Origin: a virus
IMG/VR virus record: IMGVR_UViG_3300031977_000093
Span: 1 to 35,195 of that record
DNA: 35,195 nucleotides
Reading direction: 5' to 3' (one strand)
Part shown: positions 5,064-12,622 of the stretch, piece after piece
How positions within the stretch are numbered: the first letter of the stretch is position 1
Layout of the letters: the number at the start of each line of letters is the position of its first letter
Notes under the pieces: generated by a model
Databases searched by the model: none
What the model was told of the DNA's origin: nothing
Seen by the model: only the letters and a program-made list of their open reading frames with translations
Position numbers and translations under genes: made by a program

Positions 5064-7292
5064 TTAGATGTTATCGCGCCCGGTTTGGCGTTCGTATTCG
5101 CCGCGAGCCAGAGGTCCGTCCATAGTTCCGAGCCACTTCTCTTCGCCGCTTGTCGTTAGTGCGTACTTACGGATCATGCCTTGCTCCATGGCTTTGGTCA
5201 CCAGTTCTTTAACTGTGGTGCGCTTGCCTGCATTTTTGAGAGCAATGATGCATGGTTCTGTAGGCTCTGATTCCTGCACGACATTGTAAACGCCATCGTT
5301 CTTACCATCGTGGGTAAGCGCACGACCATCGTTTTCACGCATACGGACTAGATCGACAAGATGGGCGAGTCGATCACGCTGCGTCTGTGATAGGATGAGC
5401 GATGCGATGTCCACGCTGCGATCTTCAAGCAACCCTGTGTCTGGATTACGGATGAAGTGTCGGATGTCACGATTAGCAGGACCGTTGGATTTAACGACTG
5501 CGCCATCGAACACGGCGTTGCGTGTATAGGCGATTTGCAGATCACGGCAGCGTTGCTTGGCTGTGCCTTCGTCAACTTGCCAGACAGCGAATGCCGAGCG
5601 AACGCCATCAACGATAGCTGATGTACCGCGAATAAGATTCCGCGCTTGCTCTGGTGTTGTGACTGGATCACTGTCTCTGATCTTCGCCATGTGGTGGTTA
5701 ACGATCACAGTTGCCGCTGTTTCTGTTGCCATCTGCGCAAGAAGACCCATGAATGCAGCACCCGCTGCGGGGTCAGCGTTCACATCTGCGTGAACAAATG
5801 ACGCGAGAGGGTCAATGATAATCAGCTTGAGGTTTTCAAGTTCGAGCATTTGATCGTAGATGCGAGAGAACTCTTCGCCCATAAGGTAGGTATTGTCAAA
5901 CTTATGCATGATTGGAAACACGCCGCCCAAGTTGGGTAGCGGTAGAACACGCAGATTGTGATCATAGTGTTCGCGGTATCCCATGGGATCAAGCCGAGCA
6001 ATTCTGCGGTGCATCTCGTCTTTGTCGTCTTCTGCTGTGATGAGGATAACATCACCATGCTCTGCGACCAGACCACCGAATGCGTTTTGCATGGATGCGC
6101 CCGAGGCGACCTTCATGGCTAAGTCGAGCGTCATCATGCCTTTACCCGAGTCACCCGCTGCTGCGAATACCACTGGCACCCCGAGCGGAATTGTATCGCT
6201 GATCAGAAACTTTTGCTGTGGCGCAGACCCGACGAAATACTTGTTTATAAGCAGGCTTTCGTCCAAAAGCGAGATTGGCTTTTTTACTTTACTTTCATGG
6301 GTTTGCAAAAACTTGTTGATGTCAAATTCTTCTTCGATAGCATCCGCTGCGTCCCACTTTTCTGGCTTTGTCGATGGGATGTGCAGCGTCACTGTGGACT
6401 TTGCGCCTGCGGCTTTTGCTTGCGCTTCGACAATGCGAGCGAGCTTTTTGCCTGCCTCGTCATTGTCAGGCCAAAGGATTACTTCTTTGTTTCTGAAGGG
6501 AGAGAAGTCAAATTTTGAGGCCGTGTTTTCGGACAGCATACCTGCACCACCGATAGTGCATGTGGCAGCGTATCCGAGTTCCGTGAGTGCATCGGCACAC
6601 TTCTCTCCCTCAACCCAAATCACCTTGTCCGCTGCAAGAACATCGGGTATGTTATACAGGGGTCTGGGTTCGGGTAAACCTTGGCGTCCATTCATAAACT
6701 GGCGGAATTGTTTCTTAGGCTTCCCAGCACTATCTCGAACAATTTCGCCAGTCTCATCTCTATCAAAGTATTTGCGCACCGTTACGATCACTTCGCCGTG
6801 TTCGTCTGTGTAGGTGTATTCGTCTTCGAATGGTGTCTGCGGCCCGATCTGCATTTTGACAGGCTTGGCCTCTGGCGGTTTAAAACCGTTCGTTGTTGTG
6901 GTGTTGGTTACCTGAAAGTTACTAGAGTTGTTCGGCTTAACGATGTTCTCAGGCACAGGTGCGAATGCTGTGGGCAGGTAGTCAGAGAAGTATTCTGCTG
7001 TCTCTGCAATGGACCATCCCTTGCCTTCTTTTAGAATTTTGCAAATGCCACCAACGCCATCACCAGATTCAAAATCTTTGCCATTTAAGAACCATGGACT
7101 ATTGATGTCGATGTTAATTCTAAGCGATTGCCCACGTTCACCACTAAGAGAACCGAGCATAAAATCGTTGCCGCGACGAATCCCTTCAGGGAAAGTATCG
7201 AACAGCATTTGCAACTGAACTGTACGAGGAACTTCCCGAGAAATACGTTCAGCCACTTCTTTCGATGTCTTGCCAAACTGTAAAATATTCAT
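5064..7292 (-). CDS. TOPRIM primase-helicase fusion (replicative RecA/RepA-type helicase)
   Basis: 742 residues. The N-terminal ~110 residues contain a primase-like segment. A TOPRIM domain follows at about 222-310: VIWVEGEKCADAL (conserved Glu at 228) and LWPDNDEAGKKLA (the DxD at 276-278). A RecA-fold ATPase occupies about 365-610: Walker A AAGDSGKGMMT (378-388), Walker B LIIIDPLASF (490-499) and the NHH sensor segment (532-534). The C-terminus looks like a small winged-helix. This is the RepA/AAA_25 helicase architecture of phages and plasmids, fused to a primase: it should unwind and prime the phage replication fork. No DNA polymerase was found in the window, so host polymerase or a gene beyond the edge must elongate. 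ATG 7292 has only a weak GGAAAC ribosome site. A terminator follows the gene. Confidence 0.88.
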   Translation of the reverse strand: MNILQFGKTSKEVAERISREVPRTVQLQMLFDTFPEGIRRGNDFMLGSLSGERGQSLRINIDINSPWFLNGKDFESGDGVGGICKILKEGKGWSIAETAEYFSDYLPTAFAPVPENIVKPNNSSNFQVTNTTTTNGFKPPEAKPVKMQIGPQTPFEDEYTYTDEHGEVIVTVRKYFDRDETGEIVRDSAGKPKKQFRQFMNGRQGLPEPRPLYNIPDVLAADKVIWVEGEKCADALTELGYAATCTIGGAGMLSENTASKFDFSPFRNKEVILWPDNDEAGKKLARIVEAQAKAAGAKSTVTLHIPSTKPEKWDAADAIEEEFDINKFLQTHESKVKKPISLLDESLLINKYFVGSAPQQKFLISDTIPLGVPVVFAAAGDSGKGMMTLDLAMKVASGASMQNAFGGLVAEHGDVILITAEDDKDEMHRRIARLDPMGYREHYDHNLRVLPLPNLGGVFPIMHKFDNTYLMGEEFSRIYDQMLELENLKLIIIDPLASFVHADVNADPAAGAAFMGLLAQMATETAATVIVNHHMAKIRDSDPVTTPEQARNLIRGTSAIVDGVRSAFAVWQVDEGTAKQRCRDLQIAYTRNAVFDGAVVKSNGPANRDIRHFIRNPDTGLLEDRSVDIASLILSQTQRDRLAHLVDLVRMRENDGRALTHDGKNDGVYNVVQESEPTEPCIIALKNAGKRTTVKELVTKAMEQGMIRKYALTTSGEEKWLGTMDGPLARGEYERQTGRDNI

Positions 7293-7326
7293 TATCTTGT
7301 TTCCATACCCAAACAGACCACTACAT

Positions 7327-7360
7327 ATGGGGTTGCGTTAGTAGCGCACCCCATTTTTTT
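7327..7360 (+). terminator. Plus-strand (antisense) intrinsic terminator inside the minus-strand operon
   Basis: ATGGGGT (7327-7333) pairs with ACCCCAT (7348-7354); one bulged T then lets GCG (7335-7337) pair with CGC (7345-7347). A run of T (7354-7360) follows on the plus strand, giving a textbook intrinsic terminator oriented against the flanking genes. Read on the minus strand the hairpin is not followed by T, so it would not stop the operon. It overlaps the stop codon of the nuclease gene. Confidence 0.7.
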
Positions 7361-8142
7361 TATTCATTCCAACAAGTCTCACGAAACTCGCAGAATTTGC
7401 ACAGGAAAAAATCTTTACTTTGCGCTATGCGGGGTAGAATGTCACCCGCTTTCGCACTCGTCAAGATATTCACTGCGCGATCACTCGCTTCTTGCGCCAG
7501 AACAGGATTGTACGGCACTAGCTCGTAATAGATTTCAGACGTATTTTTATTGACCACTGTGAAGAGCGCAGGGTTTTCCGTTAGCTCCATATACGTCTGG
7601 TATAAAGCAATCTGCGTTGCATACACTGGGTTGGCTTTTGCAACACCATGGCGCATGAATGCTTTGAACTTTGAATCGTTTGCTGACTTATTTTCCCACA
7701 AACATGGATAGCCCATGGCGACAGGACCATCACAGACTACGCCGTCTATGTGGCCTCTGATCTGATCATCAGCGATTGAGAACCCAAATTGTTCGCCTTG
7801 TGAGTCTTCTGTCCGCAGATCAAACCCTGCATCCTTGATCCACTTAGCTGCGTAATCTTCGATCTCGTGACCGAACTGAAAGATGCGCAGCGTTTGTGCG
7901 CTGAACTCTTTGTCTGGGTCCACAGGATAGTTGAGGTAGCGATACTGTATCTTGCGCTGACATTCGTCACCGATACTAGATGCGCCAATGTACTTGCGGC
8001 GTTCGCGTTTCTTTTCGCCTGCGACAATGGCATTGTCTACCGCTGCTTTGATGTGCTCAACAATTGGGTCATCCTTAGAAGGGGATTGATGTAGAAGGCC
8101 AAGTGCCTGTTGACTTAAAGTAGGTTTCTTCGAGCTTTCCAA
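7360..8142 (-). CDS. Cas4/RecB-type PD-(D/E)XK nuclease with probable Fe-S cluster
   Basis: 260 residues. RecB-nuclease motifs appear in order: FGHEIED (90-96, metal/DNA-binding His), GHIDGVV (130-136, catalytic Asp133), WENKS (149-153, Glu150 and Lys152) and YATQIALYQTYM (174-185, Gln motif). Four cysteines, C61 in GDECQRK and C248, C251 and C257 in CKFCEFRETC (C-x2-C-x5-C), match the 4Fe-4S ligand pattern of Cas4 and AddB. It should resect or trim DNA ends during phage recombination, beside a Sak4-like ATPase. There is no CRISPR array or Cas1/Cas2 nearby, so a stand-alone phage exonuclease is the better reading. The start is TTG 8142 with CGGAG 7 nt upstream; no ATG exists until deep inside. 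It overlaps the next upstream gene by 68 nt. Confidence 0.85.
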   Translation of the reverse strand: MESSKKPTLSQQALGLLHQSPSKDDPIVEHIKAAVDNAIVAGEKKRERRKYIGASSIGDECQRKIQYRYLNYPVDPDKEFSAQTLRIFQFGHEIEDYAAKWIKDAGFDLRTEDSQGEQFGFSIADDQIRGHIDGVVCDGPVAMGYPCLWENKSANDSKFKAFMRHGVAKANPVYATQIALYQTYMELTENPALFTVVNKNTSEIYYELVPYNPVLAQEASDRAVNILTSAKAGDILPRIAQSKDFFLCKFCEFRETCWNE

Positions 8143-8299
8143 TGTTGATCTCCGCTGCTAGACGTTCTGCTTCCTGTAATCCAAAGATTAGTGTGTGGAC
8201 CTGCTCTTCTGTTAAGTCAGAGAACCGTGTGTCCCACCCAAACTTTCCTAGTATATGCGCCAATTCTTCGATTGGCTTTGGTGCTGATGGCACTGTCAA
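8075..8299 (-). CDS. Small helical protein of unknown function
   Basis: 74 residues with a TTG start at 8299 (GGAG 8 nt upstream), overlapping the previous gene's stop as TTGA. The core FSDLTEEQVHTLIFGLQEAERLAAE (about 26-50) reads as two amphipathic helices. The C-terminal ~22 residues overlap the nuclease start in another frame and are unremarkable. Position between two replication genes and its own ribosome site support expression; no family recognised. Confidence 0.55.
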   Translation of the reverse strand: MTVPSAPKPIEELAHILGKFGWDTRFSDLTEEQVHTLIFGLQEAERLAAEINIGKLEETYFKSTGTWPSTSIPF

Positions 8300-8601
8300 T
8301 GTACTGTCTCCTCTCGTGACCCGAACAATTCTATGACTTCATCTACTTCTTCCGGGTCTGCATCTTTGTTTCTGAAGCCGATGTTTAATACTTCTGAACC
8401 TTTGATGATGACTGTGGCTGTGCCGAACAGAACTGTGTGCTCTGCGTCATAGATATGCTCTTCGATAACTTCGTTCGCTATCTCTTGGACTTCGCCTAAA
8501 TCTTCTGGATCATTGACCCAACACACCATCTCAATTTCAGATGTTTCGATATTCTCCTCACTCTTTTCTGCAATCATGAGGTACATTTCAAATCTCGGCA
8601 T
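8296..8601 (-). CDS. Acidic phage protein of unknown function
   Basis: 101 residues from ATG 8601 (GGAG about 7 nt upstream); a TTG 15 nt earlier is a weaker option. Strongly acidic (many D/E in EKSEENIETSEIEM, NDPEDLGEVQEIANEVIEEH and DADPEEVDEVIELF) with alternating strands and helices, a ferredoxin-like layout. Acidic small phage proteins sometimes mimic DNA or inhibit host nucleic-acid enzymes, but there is no specific evidence here. Overlaps the upstream gene by 14 nt and couples to the next by a TTGA overlap. Confidence 0.6.
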   Translation of the reverse strand: MPRFEMYLMIAEKSEENIETSEIEMVCWVNDPEDLGEVQEIANEVIEEHIYDAEHTVLFGTATVIIKGSEVLNIGFRNKDADPEEVDEVIELFGSREETVH

Positions 8602-8752
8602 TCGGTTTCTCCACAATGCGTTTGGCTAAATCAGAGATTAGATTAGCCGTGGCTCTTGTGGTTAACTCTACATGACCGACCTCTTTGCCGTCTACCCACA
8701 TGTAAACGACTGGTCCAGTCTCGCCATCTCGTACCGTAATTAGCTTTATCAT
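8588..8752 (-). CDS. Small beta-rich phage protein
   Basis: 54 residues (MIKLITVRDGETGPVVYMW...) starting at ATG 8752, which overlaps the helicase stop as ATGA; a longer frame to 8941 would run inside the helicase gene and has no ribosome site. The first half is a beta hairpin (VVYMWVDGKEVGHVEL), the second a helix (TTRATANLISDLAKRIVE). Function unknown; translation is coupled to the helicase. Confidence 0.6.
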   Translation of the reverse strand: MIKLITVRDGETGPVVYMWVDGKEVGHVELTTRATANLISDLAKRIVEKPNAEI

Positions 8753-10443
8753 TCTGCCGCCTGTTGCATGATTTTTTGTTGTGCTTGATTGTAGTGCGCC
8801 TTGTAACGATGCTCGGTCCATAGGAAGCCAAGAGCGCAGCTTGCGCGGTACTTGGTCCATGAAAAGTCCATGACGTTTACTTCGACGCCTGCATCTCTTA
8901 GCAATTGGATTTGCTTTGCCGATGCTTTTTGGTTGAGCCAACGCTTGGTTTTGTTTGCTGCGCTGTCATCTTCGATCTCACGCAGGAAGTCATCTGCTGC
9001 TCGCATTGCGTTGATCTTATCGCCAATGGCTACTGTGCGCACTGGCATGGACTGTGGCTTGACCATAGCAACCCAAAAGTCATTGACGTATAGCGGAGCG
9101 ATACAGACAACACCTTTGAATCCCAAAGCCATCATAATGTCGCTTTCTGGGAACGGTTCGATCCACAGGAATGGTGACATCTTCATTAGATCGTACTCGG
9201 TCATTACAAAGTTTTCGAGTACATCCTTTTCGGCTTTCTGGAAGATGTGACCGCAGAATGGGCATTCGCGTGTGGTTGGTGCAACCTCAGCTTCACACTC
9301 TGGGCATACCTTAACTGGGGCTTCACCACCCTCTCGCTTGACCGCGCCATCTAGGTTGGCTGTGTCATCAAGAGAACCGTGCGTAATAACGGACGTTCCA
9401 AAGTCCATGACGATGCAGTCTGTCTTGACTGTGTTCGGATATAGCTCTGGATCAACGATGCGCAGCCCACGACCAATCATCTGCACCATAGTGCCCTTCT
9501 GGGAGCAGGGACGCGTCAGGACAACACAAGAGACTGGTGGGGCGTCAAACCCTTCTGTAAGCACCGCTACGTTCACAATCACCTGTGTGTCGCCATGCTC
9601 TAGGTCATGCAGCATTTGCTCACGCTCGGCTTTGTCTGTCTCTCCTGTGACGTAATCAGCTTTAACGCCTGCGAGCAAGAACGCTTCGCAAAGATGTTCG
9701 GCATGTTTGACTGTCGAGCAGAAGACAACGGTCTTGCGATCACCTGCCTTCGCCTGCCATTCCCGAACAATTCTATCGTTAATGACTTGGCGGTCCATGA
9801 TCGCGGCGACCTCTTCCATGTCATACTCTTTGCCGCGCTTCGTGACTTTGTTCAGGTCATCGTTTACGCCAAGGTCAACGACAAACGTCTTGGGGCGCAC
9901 GAGGTAACCTTCGTGAATAAGTGTTGCCAGTTCGATCTGGTGTGCGCAGTTATTGAATACTGAGCGTAAGCCTTTGCCATCGCCACGGTTGGGCGTAGCT
10001 GTGAAGCCCACGATCTCTGCGCTGTCATTGTCTTCAAGGATCGCGTCAATCACACGACGATACGTGGGAGCCGCTGCATGGTGACCTTCGTCAATGACGA
10101 CCATATCGAACTTGGGACGCTGTGCGAGATTGCGTTCACGCGAAATGGTCTGAACCATTGAGAACACTGCATCTCCTTCCCAATGCTTAACCGTACCGTT
10201 GACGATACTGGTGGTCATCAGGGGGTTTACCTTTTTGAACTTGGATTGGTTTTGCTCAACAAGTTCGTCGCGGTGTTGGACGACAAGAATCTTTTTGCCC
10301 TTCTTATGACGCTTGCCTACGAGCGCAGAGAGCATGATGGTTTTGCCTGCACCTGTTGGTGCGACAACTAGGGTATTGCCGTGCTTGTCGAGGGCACTGA
10401 GTGCGTCGTTGACGGCTACCTCTTGGTAGGGACGTAATAACAT
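8749..10443 (-). CDS. SF2 DEAD/DEAH-box helicase with C-terminal zinc ribbon
   Basis: 564 residues. Superfamily 2 motifs in order: Q-motif-like RPYQ (4-7), Walker A APTGAGKT (28-35), motif II DEGHH (118-122), motif III TATP (148-151) and motif VI QMIGRGLR (321-328), followed by a CPEC...CPFC zinc ribbon (C380, C383, C394, C397) and a ~165-residue C-terminal region of unknown role. This is the phage UvsW/RecG/SSL2-like helicase type that remodels branched DNA or assists replication and recombination. The next genes upstream are the DUF669-like and Sak4-like genes, so a role in the recombination pathway is likely. ATG 10443 lacks a strong ribosome site. Confidence 0.88.
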   Translation of the reverse strand: MLLRPYQEVAVNDALSALDKHGNTLVVAPTGAGKTIMLSALVGKRHKKGKKILVVQHRDELVEQNQSKFKKVNPLMTTSIVNGTVKHWEGDAVFSMVQTISRERNLAQRPKFDMVVIDEGHHAAAPTYRRVIDAILEDNDSAEIVGFTATPNRGDGKGLRSVFNNCAHQIELATLIHEGYLVRPKTFVVDLGVNDDLNKVTKRGKEYDMEEVAAIMDRQVINDRIVREWQAKAGDRKTVVFCSTVKHAEHLCEAFLLAGVKADYVTGETDKAEREQMLHDLEHGDTQVIVNVAVLTEGFDAPPVSCVVLTRPCSQKGTMVQMIGRGLRIVDPELYPNTVKTDCIVMDFGTSVITHGSLDDTANLDGAVKREGGEAPVKVCPECEAEVAPTTRECPFCGHIFQKAEKDVLENFVMTEYDLMKMSPFLWIEPFPESDIMMALGFKGVVCIAPLYVNDFWVAMVKPQSMPVRTVAIGDKINAMRAADDFLREIEDDSAANKTKRWLNQKASAKQIQLLRDAGVEVNVMDFSWTKYRASCALGFLWTEHRYKAHYNQAQQKIMQQAAE

Positions 10444-10469
10444 TGGAACACCTATTCGCTAGAAAAGTG

Positions 10470-10536
10470 AGGGGGGATTGCGGCCCACGGCCCCCCTGTC
10501 CGTGGTCTAGCAGGCGCGGATTGGCCTTGCCGCTAG
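10470..10536 (-). other. Two stem-loops between the DUF669-like and helicase genes
   Basis: AGGGGGG (10470-10476) pairs with CCCCCCT (10491-10497) around a 14-nt GC-rich loop, followed on the minus strand by TCACTTTTC. A second, CTAGC-A-GGC/GCCGCTAG (10507-10536, one bulge), begins right after the stop at 10538. Together they may form an attenuator or RNA-stability element that lowers helicase expression; a proper T tract is missing. Confidence 0.45.
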
Positions 10537-10537
10537 A

Positions 10538-11158
10538 TTAGCGTTGCGCCCATGACGGAACAGCACCAGACGCTTGAGGCTGCGCGGGGGCAGCTTGCAT
10601 TGTCTGTGCAGCCGCAGGGGTCTGCATTACTGGAGCTTGTCCACTTGGAACGAACTCCCGCGAATTAGGTGTCAGGGCAGCGATCAGACGATTGCTATCA
10701 GAGTAACCGTTTGTGCCCTTCTTGATTCCGACCTTAGCACAGATTTCTAGTGCGTTTAAGTCAAAAACGCCAGAAATATTACGAGCTTGCTGTGCTTCTG
10801 GTGACATATCCGCAGGATCAATGTTACGCGCACTTTCGATCAAAGACTTCAGTGTACGCAAACCAATCTCTTTGGCTTGTGGAATGCCGCTCTGACCCAT
10901 CTTGTCGCCATCGACAAACACACGGTCCCAGAACTTGCGACGATCATACTCACCGCCCACAATTGTGAACTCCAGTTCCATCCACTTCGCCGCTGTGGAC
11001 ATGGACTTCTTGAACCATGCGCCTTGACCGAACTCAGGGATTTCCATGTCGCCTTGCTTGACGACCATGACTGCGCGGCACACTGTGCCGTTAGGGATTA
11101 GCGAGAACTCACGCTCTTGTGGGTTATCGTCTGCGGGTACATTGTTTAGATTAAGCAT
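10538..11158 (-). CDS. DUF669-like putative ssDNA-binding protein
   Basis: 206 residues. About residues 60-80 contain KWMELEFTIVGGEYDRRKFWDRV, the 'L.L.F.I..GeY..R..WDR' core of DUF669-type phage proteins, then a helical part and a C-terminal P/A/Q/M-rich low-complexity tail (about 170-206) ending VPSWAQR. DUF669 members sit next to Sak4-type ATPases and are thought to be OB-fold ssDNA-binding proteins; the tail here is not acidic as in SSB, which is unusual. It overlaps the Sak4-like gene by 8 nt, so the two are probably made as partners. Assignment by pattern, not by search. Confidence 0.7.
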   Translation of the reverse strand: MLNLNNVPADDNPQEREFSLIPNGTVCRAVMVVKQGDMEIPEFGQGAWFKKSMSTAAKWMELEFTIVGGEYDRRKFWDRVFVDGDKMGQSGIPQAKEIGLRTLKSLIESARNIDPADMSPEAQQARNISGVFDLNALEICAKVGIKKGTNGYSDSNRLIAALTPNSREFVPSGQAPVMQTPAAAQTMQAAPAQPQASGAVPSWAQR

Positions 11159-12023
11159 TTACTTGCTCCTCTTCGCTAGAGTTTTGAGTTGCAGGATCAA
11201 CGAATGTCAAATCCTTTGGTTGGTCTGGAGAGCCACTGGACATTTTGTCCATCAGTTTACCCAGATGTGGCTCTTCCAATACGTCGAGGCGACCTGAGCG
11301 ATCTTTCGCAGGGTAACCCCATTCGTTCAGAGGCTGACAGACGAACGCACGATACTGACCGTGGTCACCTGAAAGAACAGCCATTGTGATCATTTCGTCA
11401 ACAATCCCGGGCAATTCACGCCCTGTCTTGCTGCCTTCGATCTGTAGAGCGTATTGCTTACGCCCGTAATCATCTGTGATTTCGTCAAGAATGCCAACGA
11501 AAACCACATTCTTTTCGCGGATGTGCTGCAAGTGAGTTAGCCAAGACATCATCTCACGACCATGCATGCCATAGGCTGCACGGGTGTCTAGCTTGCCAGA
11601 CCGCTCTGAGCGTGAGTCTGGTTGCTGTAAGCACCACTGAAAGCATAAACGCCCTGCAACTGTGATAGAGTCTACAAAGAGCGTATCATACTTCTGCATG
11701 ATCTCCACGCTGTCGCCAAACATCGACACGACGTAATCGTAGTGCGCTTGACTGTATGGTTGATCTTCGCTCAACGCGGGATTTGGACCCCCAATGAAAC
11801 ATGCGAGGTCACGACACTCTTGCCATGTTCGTGGACGCAATACGTCAACAGGGAATCCTTCGATAGCGGCATCGCCTGCTTCCAAGTCCAAGAACAGAGT
11901 GGTGCTAGGGTTTAGGGTACGAGCCAGTGTGGTTTTACCCACACCGCTTGCACCGCATACTACGATCTTGTGGCCTTTCTTTTCAGCTAGGCGTTGATCG
12001 GCTGTGATAATTTGTAGGGCCAT
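11151..12023 (-). CDS. RecA-fold ATPase, Sak4/AAA_24 type single-strand annealing factor
   Basis: 290 residues. Walker A is GASGVGKTT (24-32) and a Walker B-like hydrophobic strand YDTLFVDS (112-119) follows; a further strand, NVVFVGILDE, leads into a basic segment. This matches the short RecA-like Sak4/AAA_24 phage proteins that promote annealing and strand exchange with an SSB partner. Here that partner would be the overlapping DUF669-like protein, and the Cas4-type nuclease would supply 3' single strands. The C-terminus (from about 255) is polar and unstructured. ATG 12023 overlaps the upstream stop by 1 nt. Confidence 0.8.
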   Translation of the reverse strand: MALQIITADQRLAEKKGHKIVVCGASGVGKTTLARTLNPSTTLFLDLEAGDAAIEGFPVDVLRPRTWQECRDLACFIGGPNPALSEDQPYSQAHYDYVVSMFGDSVEIMQKYDTLFVDSITVAGRLCFQWCLQQPDSRSERSGKLDTRAAYGMHGREMMSWLTHLQHIREKNVVFVGILDEITDDYGRKQYALQIEGSKTGRELPGIVDEMITMAVLSGDHGQYRAFVCQPLNEWGYPAKDRSGRLDVLEEPHLGKLMDKMSSGSPDQPKDLTFVDPATQNSSEEEQVNA

Positions 12024-12421
12024 TAGTCTACCTCTTCGATTAAGAAACCACCAACTTCCACGCTACGGCATGGTTCAAGCATTTCTTGAATAGCAGGTGG
12101 TGCGGCTGTGTATTTACGCTCGTCTACTGCAAGCGTAAGTTTTCCATAGTGACGTGCGTCCTGCTCTGGCATGGACTGCAACACGTTACCAAGCTCGTCT
12201 TGGTCCCACACAACTTTCTTGCGTACCGTAGCTTTGAGCTTACGATTACCCGCAACAATATATGTGGTGCCAAAGTCTTTACCGTCTGCGCGTAATGCGT
12301 CACGGGCTTGGTCCAAGAACATATCTGAGATTTGTTGTTCGACATCTTTGAGTTCGACCTTCAAGTCCGCGATCACGTACTTGAGTTCTTCTCGACGTTC
12401 GAACAGTTCACGACTATTCAT
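12023..12421 (-). CDS. Conserved phage protein, first gene of the replication operon
   Basis: 132 residues. An N-terminal coiled coil (LFERREELKYVIADLKVELKDVEQQISDM, about 6-34) leads into a beta-rich part with KDFGTTYIV, KKVVWDQDELGNVL and FLIEEVD at the C-terminus. I recognise the 'GKDFGT...KKVeWDQ..L...' layout from proteins encoded beside Sak4-type ATPases in many phages, but no role is established that I can name. ATG 12421 has AAGGA about 7 nt upstream and a leader of roughly 30 nt from the divergent promoter. Confidence 0.7.
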   Translation of the reverse strand: MNSRELFERREELKYVIADLKVELKDVEQQISDMFLDQARDALRADGKDFGTTYIVAGNRKLKATVRKKVVWDQDELGNVLQSMPEQDARHYGKLTLAVDERKYTAAPPAIQEMLEPCRSVEVGGFLIEEVD

Positions 12422-12457
12422 GTCGATTCCTTTCCGCTTTAAATTACTAGAAACCCA

Positions 12458-12486
12458 TCTATCCCATATAGCTTGGGATATGTCAA
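12458..12486 (-). promoter_or_regulatory. Minus-strand promoter of the replication operon
   Basis: On the minus strand a perfect TTGACA -35 (+12481-12486) is followed after 17 nt by GATAGA (+12458-12463) with an upstream TGG, an extended -10 (TGnGATAGA). The start codon at 12421 is ~37 nt beyond. The -10 is only 3/6, which is compatible with regulated transcription. Confidence 0.65.
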
Positions 12487-12533
12487 CAACTTTTTTACAT
12501 AAATTTTTTTATTGACATCCCATTTGATATGGG
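12460..12533. promoter_or_regulatory. Paired operators overlapping the divergent promoters
   Basis: TATCCCA-N7-TGGGATA (12460-12480) is a perfect palindrome lying between the -10 and -35 of the minus promoter. CCCAT-N5-ATGGG (12519-12533) is a palindrome with the same CCCA half-site in the spacer of the plus promoter. A protein dimer contacting both would control both directions, in the manner of a phage switch. Which protein does so is not shown: the RHH protein at 13365, the Fis-type and the HTH gene are candidates. Confidence 0.7.
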
Positions 12534-12540
12534 TTATAGT
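12512..12540 (+). promoter_or_regulatory. Strong plus-strand sigma70 promoter
   Basis: TTGACA (12512-12517), 17-nt spacer, TATAGT (12535-12540): a perfect -35 and a 5/6 -10. It drives the gene at 12623 through an ~80-nt leader. The AT-rich region upstream (12487-12511, with T runs) would act as an UP-like element. Confidence 0.8.
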
Positions 12541-12555
12541 GGGATTATAGAGGAT

Positions 12556-12619
12556 GAGAGTTCTAGCTCTCTTATTTTCAACCGAGGCGAAAGCCTCCCC
12601 TATACTCTGAAAGGAGTAT
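12556..12619 (+). promoter_or_regulatory. Structured 5' leader with ribosome-site hairpin
   Basis: Three consecutive hairpins: GAGAG-N6-CTCTC (12556-12571), then GAGGC-GAAA-GCCTC (12584-12597, a stable GNRA tetraloop), then ATACTC-TGAAAG-GAGTAT (12602-12619). The last one contains the Shine-Dalgarno GGAG of the gene at 12623 in its right arm. The layout suggests translational control (repressor protein, thermometer or riboswitch-like) rather than a passive leader. No known riboswitch aptamer is recognised. Confidence 0.65.
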
Positions 12620-12622
12620 GCC

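Noticed and set aside
5983-6813. 276-codon plus-strand frame inside the primase-helicase
   Set aside because: It is opposite to a gene with clear TOPRIM and Walker motifs, rich in S/A/P residues, and has no ribosome site; a shadow.
7360-8142. A CRISPR-Cas adaptation module
   Set aside because: Cas4-type motifs exist but no Cas1, Cas2, repeats or leader; a phage recombination nuclease explains it.
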